DNA of 7,752 bases from JACDDK01 sp035689095 (GTDB lineage: Bacteria > Actinomycetota > Rubrobacteria > Rubrobacterales > Rubrobacteraceae). Both the position numbers and the translations under genes were made by a program. Shown here one piece after another: positions 1 through 5,370 of the stretch. How positions within the stretch are numbered: the first letter of the stretch is position 1; every line of letters begins with the position of its first letter. A model generated the notes under the pieces. It was not told the DNA's origin and did no database searches. It saw only the letters and a program-made list of their open reading frames with translations. The DNA lies in NCBI GenBank assembly GCA_035689095.1, contig DASSMB010000207.1, positions 1 to 7,752 of the forward strand, written 5' to 3'.

Positions 1-179
1 ATGTCGGGTGAAGCGTTGAGCAGGAACCATCGCCGGTAGTCGGCGCTCACCGCGACCGACGACTGGGTGCGCGGACGGCAGGGTCGCGAGCCGTCGCGCA
101 CGGCCCGGCACTGAGGGCAGTTGCAGTTCCACTGCGGAAACCCTCCTCCCGCCGCCGCTCCGAGCACCCGCACCCACAC
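1..179 (-). CDS. pqqB: PqqB, PQQ biosynthesis protein (N-terminal part, runs off the window)
   Basis: This is the first 59 codons of PqqB, a metallo-beta-lactamase-fold protein of pyrroloquinoline quinone biosynthesis, thought to act as an oxygenase on a tyrosine-derived intermediate. The translation shows the family N-terminus: a V-R-V-L-G-A-A-A-G-G-G-F-P-Q-W-N-C-N-C block (residues 3-21), then C-P-Q-C, R-T-Q-S-S (37-41) and L-L-N-A-S-P-D (53-59). The paired cysteines at 19/21/24 match the zinc-binding Cys cluster near the PqqB N-terminus. I chose the GTG at 179 because GGAGG (186-190) sits six bases upstream and the protein then begins as PqqB usually does. An in-frame ATG further upstream has a badly spaced ribosome site. 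It follows pqqA by 108 bases on the same strand, so pqqC, pqqD and pqqE may lie beyond the left edge. The identification is firm; the exact start is slightly less so. Confidence 0.93.
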   Translation of the reverse strand, partial: MWVRVLGAAAGGGFPQWNCNCPQCRAVRDGSRPCRPRTQSSVAVSADYRRWFLLNASPD

Positions 180-252
180 ACCCGTCCTCCATCCATTTAC
201 CTCGATCATTCTCCCCGGCCGCAATCGTCCTGCGGCAAGATGGGGACAGTGC

Positions 253-280
253 GGGCGCCGGACCATCCGGCCCGGCGCCC
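253..280 (-). terminator. Strong hairpin between pqqA and pqqB (attenuator or mRNA-end stem)
   Basis: The perfect 9-bp arms GGGCGCCGG and CCGGCGCCC flank a 10-base loop. An alternative inner stem (CCGGA/TCCGG) can also form. The hairpin begins seven bases after the pqqA stop and no U-tract follows, so it is not a textbook intrinsic terminator. In other PQQ producers the pqqA message is more abundant than the rest of the operon. A partial terminator or a 3'-end stabilising stem here would give that effect. The structure is seen; the role is inferred. Confidence 0.6.
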
Positions 281-287
281 TGTACGT

Positions 288-383
288 TTACTCTGAATCC
301 GGCCAGATACCGGCGTACGCAGTCACCTCAGCGCTGGTCCCGATCTCCTCGAACTCGGGGGTCTCCCACTTTTGGAGTTCCAT
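288..383 (-). CDS. pqqA: PqqA, precursor peptide of PQQ (31 residues)
   Basis: PqqA is the ribosomally made peptide whose Glu and Tyr side chains are cross-linked by the radical SAM enzyme PqqE (with chaperone PqqD) and excised to form PQQ. The 31-residue product starts M-E-L-Q-K-W and contains the diagnostic E-V-T-A-Y stretch, with Glu19 and Tyr23 in the required E-x3-Y spacing. The tail ends W-P-D-S-E. The start is unambiguous: AAGGAGGT (391-398) lies seven bases before the ATG, the best ribosome site in the window, fitting a peptide made in quantity. It lies 190 bases downstream of the PQQ dehydrogenase and 108 bases upstream of pqqB, all on the same strand. The peptide is slightly longer than the 22-29 residues common in proteobacteria. 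A chance open frame is unlikely given motif, ribosome site and neighbours. Confidence 0.93.
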   Translation of the reverse strand: MELQKWETPEFEEIGTSAEVTAYAGIWPDSE

Positions 384-493
384 GGCTATTACCTCCTTTC
401 GTATGGACTCTGTAGTGCAGGCTCTTCGTGTCCCGACCCTGCACGCTCACCTCCATCGTCCCCGGCAGATCAGGCAACCATGGCTCGGGGCCA

Positions 494-511
494 CTCCGCA
501 CCGAACCGGAG
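494..511 (-). repeat. Small stem-loop in the dehydrogenase-pqqA gap
   Basis: CTCCG and CGGAG form a 5-bp stem with an 8-base loop, just downstream (on the minus strand) of the larger hairpin at 525-559. Together they fold much of the untranslated region ahead of pqqA. I saw no convincing separate promoter for pqqA between 384 and 573, so pqqA may depend on read-through or RNA processing from the upstream genes. Confidence 0.3.
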
Positions 512-524
512 ACGTTCCTCCTTC

Positions 525-559
525 GTACCGGGTGGCGCACCTTCTACGCCACCCGGTAC
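525..559 (-). terminator. 13-bp perfect hairpin just after the PQQ dehydrogenase gene
   Basis: GTACCGGGTGGCG and CGCCACCCGGTAC pair perfectly over 13 bp around a 9-base loop. The stem begins 14 bases after the dehydrogenase stop codon. No U-tract follows on the minus strand; the next bases are GAAGGAGG. It may be a U-less terminator or attenuator, or a stem that protects the 3' end of the dehydrogenase message and separates its level from that of pqqA. The hairpin is seen directly; the function is inferred. Confidence 0.65.
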
Positions 560-573
560 CAGACATCTGTGCT

Positions 574-2265
574 TTATTCCTCCGGCAGCGCGAAAACGAA
601 GATAGCGGAACCGTGGGGCCCCCCCATCAGTCCGGGCAGGAACCCTTCGACCCAAGCGCCCCAACCGACCGGCACGGCTATGTACTGCCTTCCGTCAACG
701 CTGTAGGTCGTCGGGCTTGAGTGGTGGCCGCTTCCGCACTGGAACCTCCACAAATGTTCCCCGGTGCGCGCATCTAGTGCGTTCAGGTAACCTGTGGGTT
801 CGCCCGCGAACACGAGGTTGCCGGCCGTGGTGAGCACCGACGCGCACATCGGAAGGTCGGTTTCCCACCTCCAGACCTCCTCGCTCGTGGACGCGCTGAA
901 GGCGCTTACGTACCCCTTCATGTCCTCGGAGTCCACGATGACGTGCGCTCCCCAGTAAGGCATGCCCTCCTTGAACTCCCTGCGCCGCCGCGCGATCGTC
1001 GAACCGGTATCCTGCACCGGGCAGTAGAACATCTCCGTCTCTGGGTTGAAGCACGCGTGCGTCCATTCCTTGGCCCCGGCCGGCCCCGGGAAAAAGTGAA
1101 CCTCTTCTCCCTCTTTCTCGGGGTAAATGCTCGGCGTCACTTTGCCGTCGGAGTCGATCTCGCCCCAGTTGATGCGGTCCACGAAGGGCGTTACCCGGAC
1201 CAGCTCGCCGTTCGTGCGGTCGAGGACGAAGAAGTACCCGTTTTTGTCGAAGTGCCCGAGCAACTTGCGCCCGTCCTGCTCGAAGAGGATATTCTCCATG
1301 TTGCTGTCGTAGTCCCACAGGTCGTGCGGGGTGTACTGGTAGTGCCACTGTATCGTGCCGTCGTCGGGGTTCACGGCGACGACGCTGTCGGTGAAGAGGT
1401 TGTCGCCCTCGCGGACTTCCCCGTCGAAGTCGGGCGCCGGGTTGCCGGTCCCCCAGTACAGGAGGTTGAGCTCCGGGTCGTAGGTGCCCGTGACCCAGCA
1501 GTTTCCGCCACCCCGCTGCCAGGCCTCACCGTCTTCAGGCCAGGTCTCCGATCCCGGCTCGCCGGGCTTCGGCACCATGTAGCAGCGCCAGACGCGCTCT
1601 CCGGTGTCGATGTTGTAAGCGTCGAGGTGGCCGCGCACCCCGAACTCCCCGCCGGAGCTACCCACGATGACCATGTCCTTCACGACGAGGGGAGCGACCG
1701 TGCAGCTCTCACCGGCCCGCACGTCACCGTGCGTGGTGTCCCAGATCTTCTCGCCGTTTTCGGCGTTGAGCGCGACCACGTGGGCGTTTAGGGTGGCGAG
1801 GAAGACCTTCCCCTCCGCCACGGCGACCCCGCGGTTCACGTTGCCGCAGCACAGCGAAACATCGAACGGGATCGCGTGCTTGTATTGCCACAGCGTCTGC
1901 CCATTCGTGGCGTCGAGGCACCAGAGAAAGCCATCCCAGCCCGAGACGAACATGACGCCGTCCACGACGAGCGGGGCGGCTTCGAAGGCGTAAGTCGAAG
2001 GCCCGGCATGAAGGCCCTGCGAGCCGGACTGGAACACAAACGCGGGAGAGAGGCGCTTGACGTTCTCCGCGTTGATCTGGTCCAGCGGACTGAACCGCTT
2101 CCCATCGTATGCGCCGTAGTAAGTGATCCAGTTTTGCGGCTCCGAGCGGGCATCGAGGATTCGCTCGTACGTGAGGTCCTTCGTCACCGGCGGCGCATTA
2201 TGGGTCGTGGCGCTCAAGTTCCCGAGGGCTACGGGAGGCGGTGCGTCTATGTATTCTTGCGTCAA
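574..2265 (-). CDS. PQQ-dependent alcohol dehydrogenase, lanthanide-type motif
   Basis: This is an eight-bladed quinoprotein dehydrogenase of the methanol/ethanol dehydrogenase family, oxidising an alcohol (substrate unknown) with PQQ. Visible landmarks of the 563 residues are the adjacent Cys139-Cys140 that usually form a vicinal disulfide, metal ligands Glu207 and Asn275, Trp257 expected to stack under PQQ, catalytic Asp318, and repeated propeller motifs ending in W (A-x-D-x-x-T-G-E-x-x-W). Asp320, two residues after the catalytic Asp, is the extra ligand of lanthanide-dependent XoxF/ExaF/PedH enzymes; calcium enzymes usually have Ala or Ser there. Lys341 may occupy the active-site Arg/Lys position. 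The TTG start has an AAGGA ribosome site seven bases upstream, and an in-frame stop seven codons upstream prevents a longer N-terminus. No signal peptide is visible, which is unusual for an enzyme that normally acts outside the cytoplasm. It follows the cupredoxin-like gene by 27 bases and is probably co-transcribed with it. Confidence 0.93.
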   Translation of the reverse strand: MTQEYIDAPPPVALGNLSATTHNAPPVTKDLTYERILDARSEPQNWITYYGAYDGKRFSPLDQINAENVKRLSPAFVFQSGSQGLHAGPSTYAFEAAPLVVDGVMFVSGWDGFLWCLDATNGQTLWQYKHAIPFDVSLCCGNVNRGVAVAEGKVFLATLNAHVVALNAENGEKIWDTTHGDVRAGESCTVAPLVVKDMVIVGSSGGEFGVRGHLDAYNIDTGERVWRCYMVPKPGEPGSETWPEDGEAWQRGGGNCWVTGTYDPELNLLYWGTGNPAPDFDGEVREGDNLFTDSVVAVNPDDGTIQWHYQYTPHDLWDYDSNMENILFEQDGRKLLGHFDKNGYFFVLDRTNGELVRVTPFVDRINWGEIDSDGKVTPSIYPEKEGEEVHFFPGPAGAKEWTHACFNPETEMFYCPVQDTGSTIARRRREFKEGMPYWGAHVIVDSEDMKGYVSAFSASTSEEVWRWETDLPMCASVLTTAGNLVFAGEPTGYLNALDARTGEHLWRFQCGSGHHSSPTTYSVDGRQYIAVPVGWGAWVEGFLPGLMGGPHGSAIFVFALPEE

Positions 2266-2292
2266 CGGATTTTCCTTTCCCCTATGGCCTTG

Positions 2293-2760
2293 CTACGGTC
2301 GCGGCTGGGCTGGACGGTCGAGGCGAGCCTCTTCCGGAACGTCTCCCATCACGACGATCGCCCCCGTCAGGCCCCGGCCTTCATCGTTGCCTACATTGGA
2401 GCCATACCAGTAATAGCCCGGGCCGTCGAGGGTGACGGTGACCTTGCCGCGTGAACCGTTCGGCAACCATATCCACTGGTAGTCACCGTTGCTTGGCACC
2501 TGCGCGCAGTGAGTGTTCGTGTCATCGTTTAAGAACTCGATCTCGAGCTCGCCCGCATGGGGCATGACGGTGATCGAAGGCGAATACGTCAGCTCGTCCT
2601 CGGGGATACGGACCTGGATCTTCATGCGTCCGTCGGCGTCCTCCTCAACTTGCCCGATGCCCCCGTGGTTGAGCAGCCGACCTATCGTCCCCTTGTTTTG
2701 CTTGTCCAGCCCAAGCTCGGTCACCACCTGGGATAGCTGTTTCTCCCTAGCCCTTGCCAC
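2293..2760 (-). CDS. Cupredoxin-like protein paired with the PQQ dehydrogenase
   Basis: This 155-residue protein has a charged helical N-terminus (1-45) followed by a cupredoxin-like beta domain (48-138). It resembles small PQQ-associated proteins of mycobacteria (the MSMEG_3727 type, from memory), which sit beside PQQ dehydrogenases. Its likely role is electron transfer from, or maturation of, the dehydrogenase. The first copper-ligand region is present (L-N-D-D-T-N-T-H, His84, followed by Cys85). The second region reads Y-Y-W-Y-G-S-N-V-G-N with G-L-T-G-A-I-V-V after it, so the usual Cys, His and Met ligands are missing. The GTG at 2760 was chosen because AAGGAGG lies seven bases upstream; a longer frame from 2817 would place that site inside the gene. 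No signal peptide or membrane segment is visible with either start. Family membership is fairly sure; copper binding is doubtful. Confidence 0.8.
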   Translation of the reverse strand: MARAREKQLSQVVTELGLDKQNKGTIGRLLNHGGIGQVEEDADGRMKIQVRIPEDELTYSPSITVMPHAGELEIEFLNDDTNTHCAQVPSNGDYQWIWLPNGSRGKVTVTLDGPGYYWYGSNVGNDEGRGLTGAIVVMGDVPEEARLDRPAQPRP

Positions 2761-2767
2761 TAGCTTG

Positions 2768-2774
2768 CCTCCTT
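2768..2774 (-). promoter_or_regulatory. Ribosome binding site that sets the cupredoxin-like start
   Basis: AAGGAGG on the minus strand lies seven bases before the GTG at 2760. It decides against the longer frame that begins 19 codons upstream. A small stem, GTGTT/AACAC, lies just upstream in the leader (about 2779-2793). Confidence 0.8.
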
Positions 2775-2802
2775 CATGTGTTTCCCCAACACTTCGCAGG
2801 TG

Positions 2803-2830
2803 AATACAGGATCGCAAAAACAGGGGTCAA
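2803..2830 (-). promoter_or_regulatory. Proximal promoter of the cupredoxin-PQQ dehydrogenase unit
   Basis: On the minus strand TTGACC (2830-2825) is followed after 16 bases by TGTATT (2808-2803); TATTCA with an 18-base spacer is an alternative -10. Transcription would start near 2796, giving a leader of roughly 35-40 bases that contains the ribosome site. The inverted repeat at 2822-2835 covers the -35 box. Confidence 0.45.
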
Positions 2831-2835
2831 CCCCT
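2822..2835. promoter_or_regulatory. Operator-like inverted repeat over the -35 box
   Basis: AGGGGT and ACCCCT are perfect 6-bp inverted arms separated by two bases (CA on the plus strand). They overlap the -35 hexamer of the proximal PQQ-unit promoter, where a bound repressor would block RNA polymerase. The symmetry is seen; the regulator is unknown. Confidence 0.35.
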
Positions 2836-2892
2836 CGCCCAAGTGTCCGCCGTTGGCTCGGCCTCCTTCTAGTAACGTCCCTTCCATGACAC

Positions 2893-2922
2893 AAGGTAGC
2901 ATACAAACATATCGGAGGTCAA
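2893..2922 (-). promoter_or_regulatory. Distal promoter of the cupredoxin-PQQ dehydrogenase unit
   Basis: On the minus strand TTGACC (2922-2917) is followed after 18 bases by TACCTT (2898-2893), preceded by TGC, which gives an extended -10 (TG-n). It shares the TTGACC hexamer with the proximal promoter 92 bases downstream. Transcription would start near 2886. Confidence 0.4.
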
Positions 2923-2963
2923 CTCATGTTCCAATTGGCATTCAATCGCTGTTACACGGGACA

Positions 2964-2993
2964 GAAGGCCGCACCTGTTTTTCAGGGGCCTTC
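2964..2993 (-). terminator. Hairpin downstream of the Clp ATPase gene
   Basis: GAAGGCC and GGCCTTC form a 7-bp stem that continues as CCTG/CAGG past a three-base bulge, closing a five-base loop. It lies 28 bases after the clp stop codon and ahead of the PQQ-unit promoters, where a terminator is expected. There is no U-tract after it on the minus strand, as with the other hairpins in this window. Confidence 0.5.
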
Positions 2994-3021
2994 AGGGTCG
3001 AGTTCCTAATTCACGCCGTTC

Positions 3022-4980
3022 TCAACGCGCTCCGTAGATTACCTCGAAGCACAGTCCGTCTTCCCCGGCGCCGATAGTCACCTTGTCGCCTGGTTCGAGC
3101 GAACAATCGAGGACCATGCGCGAGAGTACGTTGTCCACCCTCCGCTGGATGGCGCGCCGCAGGGGACGGGCGCCGAACTCGGGGTCGAAGCCCTCTTCGG
3201 CTAAAAGCGCCACGGCGGCGTCGGTGAGATCTATCCCAATCCCCCGGGCTTTCAGGCGACGGGATGTATGGTCGAGGAGGAGGCGCGCTATCCGCGCTAT
3301 CTGATCCCTGCCCAGGGAGCGGAACAGGATCACCTCGTCTATCCGGTTGACGAACTCGGGGCGCAGGGCGCTCCTGAGAAGCCGGCTCATGTCCTCCTTG
3401 AGATCCTCGAACGACTCGTTTTTGTGGGCGTGCGCCTTGATGCGCTCCGCCCCGAAGTTGCTCGTCATGATGACCACCGCGTTCTTGAAGTCCACGGTTC
3501 TGCCCTGGGCGTCCGTGAGCCGTCCGTCGTCCAGGATCTGGAGCAGGATGTTGAACACGTCCGGGTGCGCTTTCTCGATCTCGTCGAGCAGCATGACACT
3601 GTACGGACGGCGCCTCACGGCCTCGGTCAACTGCCCGGCATCCTCGTGTCCGACGTAGCCCGGAGGCGCGCCGACGAGCCTTGAGACCGCGTGCCGCTCC
3701 TGAAACTCGGACATGTCTATCCTCACCATCGTCGCCTCATCCCCGAAGAGGGCGTGGGCGAGCGTGCGTGCGAGCTCGGTCTTGCCGACGCCGGTCGGGC
3801 CGAGGAACAGGAAGCTGCCGATGGGCCTGTTCGGATCCGAAAGTCCCGCGCGGGCGCGTCTTATGGCCTCGGCCACCGCCTCGACGGCCTCTTCCTGGCC
3901 GACGATGCGCTCGTGGAGCTGGCTCTCCAGGCGCAGCAGCCGCTCGCGATCCTCCTCGGTGAGCTGGCTCACCGGGATGCCCGTGGCCCGAGAGACGACC
4001 TCGGCGATGTCATCGGCCCCCACCTCCGCCACCGAGCGGCGATCTCCGTCGGGTTCCTCGGCCACTTTGATGTCGAGTTCCCGCGGCTTCCCGAAGTCCT
4101 CGACGGCGAGGGCGAGATCCTTCTCTTCCAGGGCTTTCGTGTCGGCGGGTTTGGTCTTCGCTCGCAGGCGCACCCTCGCCGACGCGAGGTCCATCAGGTC
4201 AATGGCCTTGTCCGGGAGGAAGCGGCCGGCTATGTAGCGGTCGGAAAGTTCGGCGGCGGAGGCGATCGCCTCTTCAGTGATCTCGACGCGGTGGTGCGCT
4301 TCGTAGCGGTCCTTGAGGCCGCGCAGGATCTCGATAGACTCTTCCACGCTCGGCTCGCTGACGAGGATCGGCTGCAAGCGGCGTTCCAGCGCGGCGTCCT
4401 TCTCTATGTTCTTGCGGTATTCCTCCACCGTGGTTGCGCCCACGAGACACATCTCGCCGTATGCTAGAGCGGGCTTGAGCATGTTGGAGGCGTCCATCGA
4501 ACCCTCCACCACGCCGGCTCCAACCACAGTATGCATCTCATCGAGGAAGATGATCTGGTCATCCGGGTTCTCCCGAATCTCCTCTATGACCTTCTTGAAG
4601 CGCTCCTCGAACTCCCCACGATACTGCGTACCCGCAACCATCCCCGAGAGATCCAGCGCCAGGACACGCTTATCGGCGAGAGCCTCGGGAGCCTCGCCGT
4701 TGACGATCCATTGTGCGAGCCCCTCGATGATGGCCGTCTTGCCGACACCGGGATCTCCTACGAGCACGGGGGTGTTCTTCGTTCTCCGGCAGAGGATCTC
4801 GATGATGGTCTCGACTTCTTCGACCCGCCCGATGAGGGGGTCGAGCTTCCCTTCTTTCGCCATCTGCGTCAGGTCGCGGCTGTACTCGTCCACCGTCGGC
4901 GTCGCGCTGACCCGAGGTTCGTCCCTGGCGGTATTCACCTTGGATGTGTCCCTGGCAGTGTCCACCTCGTCATCCCCCAA
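3022..4980 (-). CDS. Clp/Hsp100 AAA+ ATPase, ClpC-like without N-domain
   Basis: This is a two-module AAA+ unfoldase or disaggregase that threads proteins through a hexamer pore using ATP. Of 652 residues, D1 has Walker A G-D-P-G-V-G-K-T (75-82), Walker B ending L-D-E (to 148) and pore loop Y-R-G (120-122). D2 has Walker A G-P-T-G-V-G-K-T (394-401), Walker B L-L-D-E (464-467), pore loop G-Y-V-G-H (441-445), sensor Asn508 and sensor-2 G-A-R-P-L-R-R (603-609). D1 and D2 resemble mycobacterial ClpC1, but the roughly 150-residue N-domain is absent. The middle domain (about 280-320) is some 20 residues shorter than in ClpC, and the region after T-S-N-F-G lacks the L-G-F/V-G-F loop used to dock ClpP. 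The TTG at 4980 has a weak ribosome site; GTG at 4965 is an alternative. In-frame stops upstream exclude a hidden N-domain in this frame. Tandem V-[DN]-T-A-R-D repeats mark the N-terminus. Confidence 0.9.
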   Translation of the reverse strand: MGDDEVDTARDTSKVNTARDEPRVSATPTVDEYSRDLTQMAKEGKLDPLIGRVEEVETIIEILCRRTKNTPVLVGDPGVGKTAIIEGLAQWIVNGEAPEALADKRVLALDLSGMVAGTQYRGEFEERFKKVIEEIRENPDDQIIFLDEMHTVVGAGVVEGSMDASNMLKPALAYGEMCLVGATTVEEYRKNIEKDAALERRLQPILVSEPSVEESIEILRGLKDRYEAHHRVEITEEAIASAAELSDRYIAGRFLPDKAIDLMDLASARVRLRAKTKPADTKALEEKDLALAVEDFGKPRELDIKVAEEPDGDRRSVAEVGADDIAEVVSRATGIPVSQLTEEDRERLLRLESQLHERIVGQEEAVEAVAEAIRRARAGLSDPNRPIGSFLFLGPTGVGKTELARTLAHALFGDEATMVRIDMSEFQERHAVSRLVGAPPGYVGHEDAGQLTEAVRRRPYSVMLLDEIEKAHPDVFNILLQILDDGRLTDAQGRTVDFKNAVVIMTSNFGAERIKAHAHKNESFEDLKEDMSRLLRSALRPEFVNRIDEVILFRSLGRDQIARIARLLLDHTSRRLKARGIGIDLTDAAVALLAEEGFDPEFGARPLRRAIQRRVDNVLSRMVLDCSLEPGDKVTIGAGEDGLCFEVIYGAR

Positions 4981-5026
4981 TTCTTCGCTGACGGGTTGGA
5001 GTGGCTTGATGATCGATGCATTTCAT
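4970..5026 (-). CDS. Possible 18-residue leader peptide overlapping the clp start
   Basis: An ATG at 5026 with AGGA eight bases upstream opens an 18-codon frame that ends in TGA at 4970, 11 bases inside the clp reading frame if clp starts at 4980. The product is basic (ends T-R-Q-R-R-I-G-G) and unrecognised. The overlap and the weak clp ribosome site suggest translational coupling, but a frame this short can arise by chance. Confidence 0.25.
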   Translation of the reverse strand: MKCIDHQATPTRQRRIGG

Positions 5027-5052
5027 CTTCAACATCCTACTAAATGCGCACG

Positions 5053-5076
5053 ATTGTACTTCGTTGGAGCTTCCCG
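5053..5076 (-). promoter_or_regulatory. Candidate clp promoter
   Basis: A good -10 box TACAAT (5058-5053, minus strand) is preceded by a weak -35 (about TGACGC, 18 bases upstream). Transcription would start near 5046, about 66 bases before the clp TTG. I saw no CIRCE element and no HspR-type HAIR repeat, so heat-shock control of the usual actinobacterial kind is not supported. Confidence 0.4.
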
Positions 5077-5131
5077 GCGTCAGGCGAACCCGGCGAGCGT
5101 AGTCTATCGCATCGGCGATGGCTGAGAATCC

Positions 5132-5154
5132 CGGCCACAGCGTCCTGCGGGCCG
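5132..5154 (-). terminator. Hairpin immediately after the small unknown gene
   Basis: Starting at the base after the stop codon, CGGCC-c-GCAG pairs with CTGT-GGCCG, giving nine pairs (one G-U) with a single bulged C and a four-base loop. No U-tract follows. It probably limits read-through from the small gene into clp. Confidence 0.45.
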
Positions 5155-5340
5155 TTACCGGCTCGTGAACGGCCTCTGCTCTAGTTGGGCGACCCTTATT
5201 TCGAGGCCGACGAGGTACTCGGCGAGTTCGCGGGTTGTGCCCATCTGGACCAGTTTTTCTATACGTGGCCCATACTTCCGTCGTTGAGCCTTCGCGATCT
5301 CTTGCGCGCCTTTGACGGCTATGGGATTAAGGTCGTCCAC
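5155..5340 (-). CDS. Small protein of unknown function (61 residues, or 71 from an upstream TTG)
   Basis: I do not recognise this gene. From the GTG at 5340 it encodes 61 residues. A TTG at 5370 would add ten more and has a GGGG-type site seven bases upstream. I prefer the GTG because AGGAAAGG precedes it at good spacing and a TAGTAT box at 5376-5371 could then serve as its -10. The protein is charged: a basic stretch (A-Q-R-R-K-Y-G-P-R) in the middle is followed by a segment likely to be helical and perhaps coiled coil (E-L-A-E-Y-L-V-G-L-E-I-R-V-A-Q-L-E-Q). There is no signal peptide, membrane segment or cysteine. Supporting a real gene are the ribosome site, protein-like composition and the hairpin right after the stop. 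It lies between the ferredoxin and clp on the same strand but has wide gaps on both sides. Confidence 0.6.
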   Translation of the reverse strand: MDDLNPIAVKGAQEIAKAQRRKYGPRIEKLVQMGTTRELAEYLVGLEIRVAQLEQRPFTSR

Positions 5341-5370
5341 GTCAATTTCCTTTCCTGATCGCCTTTCCAA

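Noticed and set aside
328..540. 70-codon minus-strand frame overlapping pqqA
   Set aside because: It is out of phase with pqqA and reads through the pqqA ribosome site. PqqA in the other phase has the diagnostic Glu-x3-Tyr core.
121..720. 199-codon plus-strand frame at the left end
   Set aside because: It is antisense to pqqB, pqqA and the end of the dehydrogenase, has no ribosome site at its start and a low-complexity P/R/S composition.
943..1791. 282-codon plus-strand frame
   Set aside because: It is antisense to the PQQ dehydrogenase, whose motifs are unmistakable. The predicted product is a V/R/P-rich shadow typical of GC-rich DNA.
1876..2454. 192-codon plus-strand frame across the dehydrogenase/cupredoxin junction
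   Set aside because: It runs antisense over two well-supported genes and their 27-base gap and resembles no protein family.
2761..2817. Longer N-terminus for the cupredoxin-like protein from a TTG at 2817
   Set aside because: The added 19 codons contain the AAGGAGG ribosome site of the GTG at 2760 and overlap the predicted leader; they add no signal peptide.
3691..4467. 258-codon plus-strand frame, and 4313-5125 plus
   Set aside because: Both are antisense to the Clp ATPase, which shows all AAA+ motifs; the frames are composition artefacts.
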